In this document: piece by piece, positions 22,156 through 33,578 of the stretch | How the letters are laid out: each line of letters opens with the position of its first letter | Position numbering within the stretch: the stretch's first letter is position 1 | Notes under the pieces: generated by a model | Told to the model about the DNA's origin: nothing | The model's database searches: none | Seen by the model: only the letters and a program-made list of their open reading frames with translations | NCBI GenBank assembly: GCA_010356995.1 | Contig: ML996704.1 | Span: forward strand, 356,404 to 420,403 | Direction of reading: 5' to 3' | DNA: 64,000 nucleotides | Source: Trichodelitschia bisporula | Lineage: Eukaryota > Ascomycota > Dothideomycetes > Phaeotrichales > Phaeotrichaceae | Program-made: the position numbers and the translations under genes

Positions 22156-22674
22156 TCATCCCCTCCTAGCCCGCTTCGCGCCCCTCACGGGCAGCGACGG
22201 GATGTCGCCCAGCTCCCACGGCCGCCTGCGATTGCTCGAGGCAGCAAGCGAAGGCGACGACGTACTCGCAGCCGCGACGACCCGTTCCCGCTCCTTCTCG
22301 CGAACCGCCTTCTCACGGGCCTCCTTCTCATGCTCCCTCTCTCTGGCGGCCCTCTCCTCACGCTCCTTCTCCTTCTCCTGCTCCCTCACCCGCTCCTTCT
22401 CCTTCCCCTCCTCCTCCTCCCGCTCCTCCCGCTCCCTAGCCTCACTCCTCTGCTTCGCCTTGAGCTCCGCATCCGCCACACGCTGCCGCCCCTTGCACTT
22501 TTCGCAGATGTCGTCCACGGCCACGCTGCCCGTCTCGTACCACGTCGATCCGCACGCATCCAGGGTGGCGTTGTAAGTCTCGCAGAACTCGACCCATACC
22601 CAGCGCGGGAAGTCGTCGTCTTCTGGCTCGATTTCGTGGCAGCAGCGGAAGACGAAATAGACCCGGGCGCACAT
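22156..22674 (-). CDS. Hypothetical small protein with CxxC pair and charged coiled coil
   Basis: A single exon gives 172 residues. The first 75 residues are compact and aromatic (VYFVFRCCHEIEPEDDDFP, WVWVEFCETYNA) and end with CEKCKG, so C-x-x-C could bind metal together with the CC and C upstream. Residues 80-150 are an almost pure E/K/R helix that would form a single coiled coil. The C-terminus is basic (RRRPWELGDIPS, RGAKRARRG), suggesting a nuclear or nucleic-acid site. I do not recognise the family. The ordered N-terminus argues against a chance ORF. Confidence 0.6.
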   Translation of the reverse strand: MCARVYFVFRCCHEIEPEDDDFPRWVWVEFCETYNATLDACGSTWYETGSVAVDDICEKCKGRQRVADAELKAKQRSEAREREEREEEEGKEKERVREQEKEKEREERAAREREHEKEAREKAVREKERERVVAAASTSSPSLAASSNRRRPWELGDIPSLPVRGAKRARRG

Positions 22675-25600
22675 CGGGTTGGTTGTAGTGCGGGGGCGAG
22701 CGTGTGGAGTGAGGGTAAAGGGCTTGAGGTTGAGAAGACGGCCGGGTAGAAGACGGGAACTCCTGTAAGAGGCTGACGGGGGCCGCCCAAGTAAAGGTGG
22801 TGAGAGAGAACGTGATGAAGGTCTGCGGTGCGGGCTAGCGTTGACAGATGCGCGAAAGCTAAATAGGTTGTGTAGCAGCAGCGGAGGCGGTGGTGATTTT
22901 GGCTGGCTGCCAAATCCGCGGGTCCGGGATTCGAAGTTTTGATATCAGCCCGACAAAAGCGTTAAAATTTTAACAGTGGAGTTGGTGGCGGGCCTAATAG
23001 TCCTCCTGAAGGCGTACTCCGATCGAAGTAAAAGTGTATTGTGGTATCACATATTACCGCGCCATGCGGTGCCAAATAATCGCACCAGAAGGGAAAGGCT
23101 TTCGGTGAATAAGGCGGGATTGTCGTTCGCTTTCCAAAAACATGTCCCAAAAATGTTGTTCCAAGGAGTGGGCTCCCGAAAGGGCCAAGCACACGCGACG
23201 AAAAGACAGGACCAAGTGCTATCGAGAACGATCAGAGTCCAGCACGGCCTCCCAGCCTGGTTATGAAGCTTAGCAATTCAACTCGGCGTGCACACCATGT
23301 AGCGTGGCTTCAGGTGAAGAAATGCGCGCCCATTTGTCCCCAAAACGCCCAACCTTGCATATTCCCTACCCGCCCTTGAGGCCACGGGTAAGAAGCTCTC
23401 AGCGGGCGTAGCCGTCGCCCTTGGGGGAGGGGCCGGGCCTAGCGGCCAATGGTGACGGGTGTGGAGGCCCCTCCTCAGGCTGGAGAAAGAGTTGGGGTGC
23501 CTAGGGCTTCGCTCGCCGTGTGCACGGTAGGTATGCGTAGCGGCCTGTCGCCTGTTTAGTGGACGCGGGCCGCTGCAAGGAGCTTGGCAGGGAAAGCGCT
23601 CTTTCGGCTTGCTTCAGGTGTTCGGCCTCGTTGGTAGGGAAGAGTATATTTCGGTGAGCTTGCCGAGCGGGACGCCTCCTCCAAGGGTCCTTGGCCGTAC
23701 TGGCGCTGAGGGGCTGTGAAAGACCCATGGGGGAAAGCAAGCGACCACACTGGTGCGGATCCAGGCCCGGTGGTCATGCATCAGAAATGCGTCCTGCGGA
23801 TCACCAAGAGGAGACGGTGCAACGCTGAATTACGCAACTCGCTCGGTGGGACGATCCTTGCAGAGGAAGCAGCTGCGGGCTGGCCAGGGGACATCTGTCG
23901 ATTGGAGCCGCAAAAAAGCCCTTTGGTCAATGACTGGATGTGCCTGCGTCGGGACGATGCTGAAGAAAAAAAACGGCCGATTTTGCTGAATCCTAAGCGA
24001 CCTTCGACGGGCACCAGTCCCTAGCTGCATTAGTTTTAGCAGCAACATCATACCGGTACCGAAGTGTACAGTAGCGGCTTGCCGCGGTAAGAGCCGAATG
24101 TTTGAGGCGCACAGGCGCCGCGTGGCTTCCGTGTACGTCAGAGCCGACTAGCGCATCGTTTTCTTTCTCTCATCGAGGGATAAATTGAGGATCGCCAGTA
24201 GTTTCTCGAGCGGATACTAGACCGTGGAGTACAAACTTTGTGAGCAACCGGCGAGCCATGATGATGGGAAGAGATGGCGCCGGAGCATCCAGCATCCATT
24301 CGACGAATAGCAAACGTGAGGGCATGACTCCACGGACCAAGAAGACGTCGTACAGCGATCATGCACGACCCTGTTTTACCGTAAGGAGGTGGCACAGCAT
24401 GAGTAGGAGGCTGCAGTAGCTGGTTCGCGCAGCGCGAGCTCGATATCGGCAGGGCCGAAGGAGAGAGAGCGTGGAACGCGAAAAGATTGAGAGCTTGGAG
24501 CTGGATTTGCGCGAGAATGGAATGTCGAAAAGCCGGATGTTGGATGGTTGGACAGTTGCAGTGGTGTGGGAGAAAAGAGTGTGCTTGACAAGGGGGAGGG
24601 ACATGAAGATGGCTTTGTTGGTGGCTGAATGAGGTGCCGTCACCATCGTGCTCGCAAAGATCCGTGGCACCCGCATCGCCCACGCATCCGCAGCGCCTTT
24701 TTCCCCCCCCACGACCTTCCGAGAAGTCGAGCTTTGGTTCCGAATGGGGGCGTGCGGCCTTTGTGGCGTGGCGTCCGGCCGGCTTGACTAGTCCGGGGAA
24801 GCGGGAGGCAGCTTTTGGTGCCCGTTTCTCTTCGCAGGGAAGACTGTACGGTAGCCAGTAACATAGGGAGCTCCCTTGTCCTGATTCGCGCCTCGAGCCT
24901 TGTGCCAGACCGACGACAAGTCAACATCCATTGCGCCTTTTGGACAATTTTTGCTCAAGTTCGAGCGCGCTGGTGGTTGTATTCTACCACTGTGTTCATT
25001 GATCGGAATTCTGGGGAGAACTAGTGATGTTGCGTGCGGCGGGAGCCTTCCTGCAGCGATATTTTTACGCCTGCGTCGTGTCCAATTCCCTTGCATCTAC
25101 GGTAGGTACGGGCTGCAGTTTGGGTCAATCCTCTTGCAGAACCGATTTGGTAGGCGATAATCAAGGAGTGGAGTCGGAGCGGGAGCTACGCAGCCGAACG
25201 GCGACCTCGGGCCTTAGAATAGTCTGCATAGTTCCATTTTCGGGAGCCCGTGGGTTGGCAGCGCCACCCGTTGACAGCATACCGTAATTATTGTGCCTGG
25301 GGCTTGAGAGGCATCATTACGACCGTTTGATTCACTTCCGCCGTGGCAACCCCTCAATGAGACATCCTAGACGCCGTCCGACTCAAGCTGTTGCCCAGGC
25401 GCCAAAGACGCGCCGGACGACGCGCACAGGCAACCGGCTGCGACCAGAGAGTGGGGGAGGGGGAAGCGGGGTAGGTTCTAAAAGCCTAGGGCGGTGGCTG
25501 CTGCTTGGCTGCAGCTGCGCAAGAAGCAGGAGGCTTCTTTCGGAAGGCTGACTGTGCGATTGTGGTGCACTTCCGCATGCTGGCCACGACAGGCTGGAGG

Positions 25601-26969
25601 GGCAGCCAAATCTTCGGATCGGTGTTGCATCCAGCGTCCGCGCCAGCATGCGCAACCCGGGATGTGACTGGCTCTGATGTGAAGTGGTAAGTGGACACGC
25701 AGAGAACGCGTTGACTTGGGCCACCTGTCCTGCATTGGTCGTGAAGCCAGCATCACAATGGCTGGTGGATATTGCTAAGAAAACGCTCGTTGTGACATAA
25801 TGCCGAGCTCGATTGCCCGGATCACTAGTCCACTGCGCGACTGCCGTGATAATTGTTGTCTCGTGTCCGTGGATGAATTACCAATTCCAAGCAGCATTAC
25901 ATCGTATCCGCTACTGTGATTTGAGTAAAGCCGTCAGTCCTCTCTTAACGATAGCCGCTGTCGAGGAGTAACTGGTTCCCTGCGCCGTTAGCAGAGATTG
26001 ACCATTCTGAAACGGGAAAATGCAGCACGTGCCATACGCGACGTCGTCGCCAGTCAACCTCTTCGCGGCCGAGAAAGTGGAGGCTCCATACGGCTCTCCT
26101 CACACGCCATATCAGGAGGAAGCGGCAATAGCTTCCGTCTTGCTGTTGAGAGCACCGATGGACAACACGTATTTGTCAAGCGATAGAGTCCGCTCAGTAC
26201 TATCATGACTTCAGGCACAGGACAAGCCACTTGTGGTACTGGGTTTGCTGATAGACGAGACGATAGGAGCCGCGCGTGTGCGCCAAAGCCACATGAAGGC
26301 TTGGAGAGACAGGTTGCAGTGATCGTCCCGTCCTCCAGCGGAAGTTTCCCCAATACCATGTCGGCCCGAGGGCAGTGGCCCTAGCACTGGGGCTTATTCT
26401 TGCATGGAAAAAGCAGCCTTATCAGAGAACTCGGGTGTTTGGAAACGTGGTGCGGGCGGGTGTGTAACCGATATGCATCGCGGCCTTTGCCCAGGCAAAC
26501 AGATAGCGAAGTGAATGCACGTTTCAGCGGTGTGTCTTTGGGGTACATCCGTATATCCTACAGAATCTGGTCTGCTTGGTGGTTGCTGAAGTCAAACGCG
26601 GTATGTTCGCAACACCGGGCTCTTCTTGCCTGTGAAGATGGGAGGAGGATTTTAGCATTTTCCTGGCGGCATATCATTGCAAGCGACTCTTCACATGGGG
26701 TGACTGCTGCAAGTCCTTGACCGTTGACGGCGCTTGAGGAGGTCAACCGTGAATATCCACGCGCTTCTTATTCTTCAACACTTTGCGAGAGTACATGGAA
26801 ATTTGCAAGATAGGGCGAGGAGGCAAAGAAGAGGTTGTGGTCCCAGGAGGTGTACGTTGTAGACCAAATGGGTGTGTCAAAATTTGATGTGCCCCGAGCA
26901 CTTACGTGGTACCGTACAAGCGTAGTCGAGTGTGGCACAGGCGAGCAAACATAGCCACACCCGGCCCGA

Positions 26970-27047
26970 GGGCCAGCCGAAAAGATTGCGGCCGCTTTGC
27001 CCGAGCGTCGTCCCGGATGGGGCAGCCACGACCTTTTCGGCTGGCCC
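26970..27047. repeat. 15-bp perfect inverted repeat with 48-nt loop
   Basis: GGGCCAGCCGAAAAG at 26970-26984 is mirrored exactly by CTTTTCGGCTGGCCC at 27033-27047. The loop is G/C-rich and includes a NotI-like GCGGCCGC. It could be a hairpin RNA element, a small non-autonomous element end or a coincidence. Confidence 0.8.
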
Positions 27048-27280
27048 GTAGCCCCCTTCGATAAGTCGCACCTGTCACCAGTCGACCCTTCCGAGCACTT
27101 AGAACTCCACTCATAGCATCACCAACTAAGTACTTGATGAGTAATCTTTACCTAAACTAATTAGATTGCAGGTGTCGATTTAAGGTGTCGATATAAGAGA
27201 TTTGAGGCTGTCCAGGTAGTAGATCCCATCGCAAGAGCCCTCGACGCCCTCATAAAGCTAAGCAACTTATTTGAGATTCT

Positions 27281-27344
27281 CGCTATGCTCCTTGGTCCGT
27301 ACGAGGCACGTGCGCTATGCTCCATGGTCCGTATGAGACACGTG
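27281..27344. repeat. Two abutting 32-bp direct repeats, each ending in CACGTG
   Basis: Copies 27281-27312 and 27313-27344 differ at three positions, two of them C/T or G/A transitions. Each ends in the palindrome CACGTG, a bHLH-type binding word. They lie about 255 bp upstream of the WD40 gene start. Confidence 0.85.
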
Positions 27345-27598
27345 ATGCTTACAAATGTAAAGGGTTCTCCAACTACCTTGCTAACCTCGCTAATTCACCA
27401 GAACTAGACTTTAAGGAGATTAACGAATGTAAAACACGTAGCCCATGAAGACTTCATACCTTAAAGCTTCAACCGTACCCCTTCTACACAACTCCTCCAC
27501 TCATTACGGTGTCTACGTTTACGATTTCCCTACTAATTTTGGGCGTAAGATTCGATTCCCGGGATTGAATCATTCTTTAATGTTCTTTTAAGGTCTTC

Positions 27599-30500
27599 AT
27601 GGCTTCGGCGCGGTATGTAGTATCGCCTTAAACATTCCCAGCGCGACGCGACGCGCTTATATGAGCGTTTCGGCATCACTATGCTAACGGGCATTCCAAT
27701 ATCAGAATCGTGATAGACCTTTCCGAAGGAAACTATGAAGAAAGCAACGGCGTAAATGCACTTGAATCATTTAAAGAGCGCAAGCCGAGGCCAGCCGACG
27801 CTCGTCCGTTGCCTAGTCCCGCTGCATCCAGGCAGATTAGAGTCCAACAACACGGAGCAGCATCTGGACAGGATAGTAGCCTTAGTGCAGCTGCAACTGC
27901 CTCTGTGCTGCCAACAAGCAGCATATTTCGGCCCCTAGAACACTTTGACGTTGGACCTTCCATCCCGGGTCTTGGCATCTCTGCGGGTTTCAGCCCTAGT
28001 TCTAGGGTAACGAGGCAACCTTCCGCCTTCTCATCTGACTGGTTATCTGGTATCCCATCGACACCCAGCGCCTTACAACCACCGAACAATGTCGGTTGGA
28101 AGAACGATGCTTTCCGCTACAGTTTCGGCCGTTTGCCGGGGCTTCAGCTCGACGAAATCATGTCCAAGAAGCGGAAGGCCGATAGTGACCTCCCTTCGTC
28201 TCAGGACTTCCACCTCAGCAGGAGTGCGCAACCACAACCTGCATTCCATGGGCTGCCCATTATTTCACCATCTGCTCTCAGAACCTTTTCTCTGACGCGC
28301 TCTTCCAACAAATCCGCCACACCTCCAACTATCCATGAAAGCTCCAAATCCTCATCGGTGCCGGTTCCTGTGGATGGAGCCAGTGTCCTTCGGCCACCTG
28401 CGGCGTCTCAACCCTCCACATCGCCACAGCCGCCTACAGTGCCTCCGCCATCTGTAGTTCTTGAGTCCTCTGTAGGGCCACAGCCCTCTCCCAGGCTTCA
28501 GTTACTTCTAGTTCCTCAACCACATGCAGCACCTCAGCCCTCTACATCACCGCAACTGCCTACAGTCCCTCGGGAACAAGCGGTATCTCCACCACTTGGA
28601 GTTCTCCAGTCCTCTGTAGTGCCACAGTCCTCTCCCACGCTTCAGTCGCCTTTGGTTCCTCAACCACATGCAGCACCTGTGCCCTCTGCAGCGCCACAGT
28701 CTTCGGGGGGGCCTCAGTCCTCCGCAGTACCTCAGTCCTCCGCAGGGCCTCGGTCGCCTGTTGCGTCTGAGCTATCAAAACTAGCCAGAGATATAAGAGG
28801 AAGGGCCCAGTTTACTGACCTGCTAGACAAAGCATATGACGATGCTGGTGGAGTCGCATTCTCGGACCTTATCGAGAAGGATAGAACTCCTCTCAACGAT
28901 GACGATGGTGTACTCCTGCCGCTAGTGGGGCCTCAGACGGCAGTCGAGCTCCAAACGCCGGTGACGTCGGACCCTGATGCGAGAGATCCCAAACGGAGGC
29001 GTCTAGACGGCGCGCTGTCACCGCTACAGCAGCGGGCAAGCTCTGATGTGATCCTCACGGGGTTTTCGCCGTCCCCGGTTCCTGTAATGAGATCCGAGCT
29101 GTTGCGTAGCAACACTGACAACCATGGAACCAACGCAACTCCGAATGGAAGTCCCTGGAATAGTCAAGCGCCTGAATGGAACGCCCCTGCCTCCGGAATG
29201 TCGCCTTTGTCAGCGAACACTCCGGATGGTCTACCTGCGCTCTCGCGGCTGCGGAAGCGTAACCACTTGATCAGCTACCACCCCAAAGCTTCGATGCGCC
29301 AGTTCAACCCCGACCGTCTGAAGAAGTTCAAAGCGAGCACGCTCCCTCCAGCGGGTGGGGCGCACTTTACTTTTGAGGAGCAGATCATGATCGGGTTCCT
29401 TCATGAGGTGATGGGTGTGTCCTGGACTGGGATCGATGCCATCATGGGCCGCGGAATTAACTGTTGCGCTACCAAGTTTCTCCGAAGACCTAAAGGATTT
29501 AATGTTTCGGAAGTCAGACGCCAAATACATTATGACAGACATATTGAAACCATAAAATCCATCCTCGTCAAGGACATGTCCATCGCGGAGGTTATGGATG
29601 CCTTTTGCCATCGCTTGCAGGAAGGTAAACCACCTTCTGATGTCGGCCGGCGCTGGGCAAAGGCAAGCCCAGTAGCCAAAACCGGGACGCCGAACATTGA
29701 GGCACCAAGCATGGAAACCCCCGGCATTGAGACCCCAAACATGGTGACGCCGACTATCGAGGCGCCGAACGTGGAGACTCCGAATGATATAAAGGTACCT
29801 AGAGCTGCACCAGTATCTCGTATTCTTCGGCCTAGACTGGAACGGGGCACGTCGGCTTCGGCTTCGGCTTCAGCGCCCGACACCCCCAGCGCTTCTAGTC
29901 AACTGCCATCTCCGGATGCTGATGTTTCCTCGTCAGAACACACTGGACGCCACGCACTGCGAAGCCGGCACTCGTTGCGCTTGAAAAACAACACATATGC
30001 CGATGGAATGGTTCCCACGCAGCTCAAGCCGTATCTCGACTTCTTCACGAGAAAGACACTTAAAGAGGGTCTAAGCAGCATTGACTGGAGTGACGATCCC
30101 GAGGCGTGGAAAGGAACCGAACTTCATGTTCCATTCGATCCAGACGAGGCGGAGGAACTGCTTGCATGTGTCCAAGCGAGATTGCACCAACGGAAGAGAG
30201 CAGTACCGCAGAGCAACGCCAGTCCGGTCCGGCAAATCATCAGCTTGGTGCAGGACGCGACGACTGCTGAACTTTCGGACTTCGCATGGCGTGCAAAGAA
30301 CGGAGGGAAACTCAATGATCGGTCATATGCAAGCATCGAAGGCTTCCTCAAGGATGCCGCTCGCAAGCGCCCTCAGACCTCTGAAACCGCACCGCCCATT
30401 CAGCTGGCTCGAGGTGGCGTGCCGAAGACCAAAGCTCCCCTCACGACGAGATTGCTTCAACGCGAAATCTCATCCGCGGGGCCTGAGCCTGGCTCGGCTA

Positions 30501-32743
30501 GAACGGTCGCTGCGCAACTCAAAGAAATGGTTCACGATGCCATGAATCCGGTATTGAACTTTACGGGGGCATCCGGGGATGTAGGGACAGTTGCCTGGTC
30601 TCCGGATGGGCTTCAATTCGCCGCTGGTTCTGTGTGTCTGGTGGATCCCAGCAGTATGCAGTACAACCGGCCGAACAACCTCCTTCTCGGGGATATTCCG
30701 CGTAAAGCCATTCGAGAACTTCCCGAACATTCGCGGCCCCGTCCACGAACGGAAACTGGACCGAACTCGACGCGGGCTATGCAGGCAACACAAGATCCAC
30801 GGCTATTTGAAACGGTGTCTAGCGTCAGTTTCAAGGCTGACGGATCTTGCTTCTACTCCACCGGGTACGACAATGCTCTTCGCGTCTACGATGTCAGCGA
30901 GGGCACCAAGAACTGTAAGATGACTTGGTCCTATGATCACGGCGCTAAAGTCGACTTGCTTGGGGTCAGTCGGGTCAACGGACTCATTGCTACGGGATGC
31001 CATCAAACCGAGAACAGTATCCGCATCTTTCATCATGGCTCCGATGGTATCGAGCTTGATAGCCAATTCACGTCTAGGTTGGCGACCAAGTACCCCAACA
31101 AGAAATCCCACCCGTCCTGCCTTCGATGGGGGCCTCATTCCCTGACAAGCAACTTACTCCTCGCGGGATATGCCACCCAAGTGAACGATGATGTCAAGGA
31201 GACATACGGCGAGATTTGCATGTGGGACGTCGAGACGGGTCGTCCCCTCACGATGAGTCCCAGCACGGGAAATATCTTCGATTGCGCCTGGAGCCCATCT
31301 AATCGGCTGCTTGCCACTGCCAGTTCTGCTGTCTCCATCAAAGTTAACAGAGGAACACGCTCAGTTGTCAAGGTTTACTGGCCAACTGAGTCTAGGTGGT
31401 CCAGCCACGGCGTCGAGCTTGAGTGCACTGCGCTGGACATCAATGACGTTGTGTTCTGTCCACAGGAACAGCACTACGTCGCAGCTGGCGCAACCGACGG
31501 CAAGGTTTACGTCTGGGACATCCGGAGGCCCGATTACCTGCTCCATAAGTTCTCACACGGAGAGCCCCTTGTAGAGCCTGATCCGAACTTCGCACGCGAG
31601 GTCCTCGACACCGGGGTATGCTTCTGCGCTTGGGGCGATTCCCGGTCGAGGCTCCACACAGCATCGTCAGACGGCATCCTCAAAGCCTGGGACATATTCC
31701 GCTCCCCGCAAGACGCGCACATCACCAACATAGCGTCCTTCAACTCGGGCATCATGTCCGGCGCCTTCAGCTCCGACTTCTCGAGCCTTCTGATCGGCGA
31801 AGTCAACGGCTCCGTCTCCGTTCTCGAAGCTGGCGCCCCCTCCATCAAAGGCCGCGCCGTCCGCCCCTTCCGCTTCGAACCCGCCCCCACCGAACCCCCA
31901 CCTTTCCTCCCAACCACACCCGCCGAGCGCCCAACCACGCCCGTCGACTCGCTCCCCACCACGGACGACGAATCCGCACCGCAAGGCTCCACGACGCCAA
32001 AGCACTCGCCCTCCGGCCGCGCTCTCGGCGAGCACCTCGTCGCGACCAAGCAAATCGCCATCCGCTCCTTCGGCCCGAAGCGCCAAGCCGTACGTGGCCG
32101 CAAGTACACCGGCCCGTGGGACCGCGGCGCCGACGCGGGCTCGCTGCGCGCCAAGGCCGTGGTTTTCCAGCATGGGATCCGCGCGCGCCGGGCGCGCACG
32201 CCGTGCCATATCCCGCTGTGCAGGGCGTCGGTGCCGCACTTCACGGACGAGGAGGGTGATTCGGGCCGCTGGGCGGATCGCATTCCCGGTGCTTTGCGGG
32301 ACGCGGTTGCGGCTGCGGCGCGGCATGAGGGGAAGGGGGAGATGGTGCCTGGGATGCTGAGCTGTGCGCATTGCTCTGCGCCGGCGAGGCCGCGCACGGG
32401 GGATGAGGAGCAGGAGGTTTTTCCGCTGTGTGAGAGGTGTGGGTTTGCGTGTTTTCGGTGTGGGGAGAGGGTTAAGGTTGGCTTGGCGGTTGGGGGGGTG
32501 GAGTGTAAGGCTTGTGGCGTGGGGTGGCGGGCGGGGGTGCTGGGGTATGCGGTTGTGAGGGATCGGAGGGCGGAGGAAAGGGAGACGCGGATGGAGGTGG
32601 ACAGGGACGAGGATGGGACGGGGGAGGGGGGGGGGTGGAGGATGAGCCGCTACAAGGTCGATTTGGTGTCTGAACTCGAGGACTGGATGCATTCGCGCTG
32701 GGGCTCCGCTGGGGCGAGGAACTTGGCTGGGAATACTCGTTAG
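27599..32743 (+). CDS. Large WD40-repeat protein with SANT-like segment and C-terminal CxxC zinc module; candidate CUL4-DDB1 substrate receptor
   Basis: The long frame from 27706 lacks a usable ATG at its start (only GTG). A short first exon, 27599-27612 (ATG GCT TCG GCG CG), followed by a 93-nt intron with donor GTATGT, branch GCTAAC and acceptor ATCAG, joins in frame and gives MASARIVIDLSEG; total 1683 residues. Residues 200-350 are low-complexity Pro/Ser/Gln with an internal duplication sharing LVPQPHAAP. Around 557 is a SANT/Myb-like helix set (HFTFEEQIMIGFLHEVMGVSW). IETP-type repeats lie near 665-695. WD40 blades run from about 960 (VAWSPDG) to about 1380. YVWDIRR near 1275 holds the WDxR motif of DDB1-binding adaptors. 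Four CxxC pairs (CAHC, CERC, CFRC, CKAC) near 1556-1610 suggest zinc binding. It may correspond to the Raf1/DIM-9 type heterochromatin factor; that identity is a guess. Confidence 0.85.
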
Positions 32744-33578
32744 CGAGGCGTTGGGAGCGGCGGTGGGGTGGGGACACATCCCTGGTGGAGTGTTGTGTTG
32801 ATGTAGGAGGATGTGTGTGTAGCGAACTCTGGATAGCATGCCTTCGGAATAATACTACGTAAGGCCCGCCTGCCAGCACTAGTTCTAGCGTCCGTCTGTT
32901 TGCAGCACATTCTTCTGGATCCTGCCGCATCTATGGCTAATTGCCCCAATCAGCACGACATCTCAGGCATCCGCCATCCATTCCACACATCACCTCCCCT
33001 CATCTCCCACTGCTCATTTCCCAGTCCCACGTGTCCGTAACCCCATCATCGCATGTCTTACGGGCGAAAATTCCGAGCCCTTCCATCAGCTGAACTCCCA
33101 GCATCTGCCCTATAAGCCAACGAGTGAGAGCAAAATGCGGGGGCCGAAAGGAGGCCAGGGCAGCACGGCTCCGAATATCGTGCATCTAGAGTTTACAGGG
33201 CGCAAGGAAGATGCGCACCCCGCGCTGGCCCCGCGCTACCGTATATGCCGAAGCGTTTAAAGCCTAGGCCCCGTTTAAGCCTGGACCCCGTTCTAGCGGG
33301 CCCTAACAGGGAGCTGCTAGCGAGCGGAGATCTTCTTGCGCGGAGTATTTGGGTTACAAGCCCCGGCTAATTGCGTGCGATCGGGTATATATTGCGGACA
33401 TGCTTTGTGGGATGAGCGGGGGGATGAGCACCAGGGGGGTGCTAATGAGACCTCCAGCCTTGCTGCCGCCTGTTGCGGAACCGATGTCACGAACATGGCA
33501 TTGGAGCAGGGTAGCATCGGACAAGGAAAGTGAATTGGACGTTATGTACACCGGCCCGTTGGCCCCCTAACCGAGCAC
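32744..33578. other. Intergenic region between convergent genes
   Basis: 3' flanks of the WD40 gene and of the glycine-rich repeat gene. No gene recognised. Confidence 0.5.

Larger units (their letters stand above)
22675..27598. other. Long gene-poor region (4.9 kb)
   Basis: No ORF here looks like a known protein, and the short open frames overlap on both strands without codon structure. From about 27120 to 27600 the base composition turns A/T-rich with C-to-T-like differences between repeat copies. Two structures are listed separately: the 15-bp inverted repeat and the 32-bp direct repeat. Confidence 0.5.

Noticed and set aside
31667-32839. Minus-strand ORF of 390 codons
   Set aside because: Antisense to the end of the WD40 gene; Pro/Arg-rich shadow without domains.
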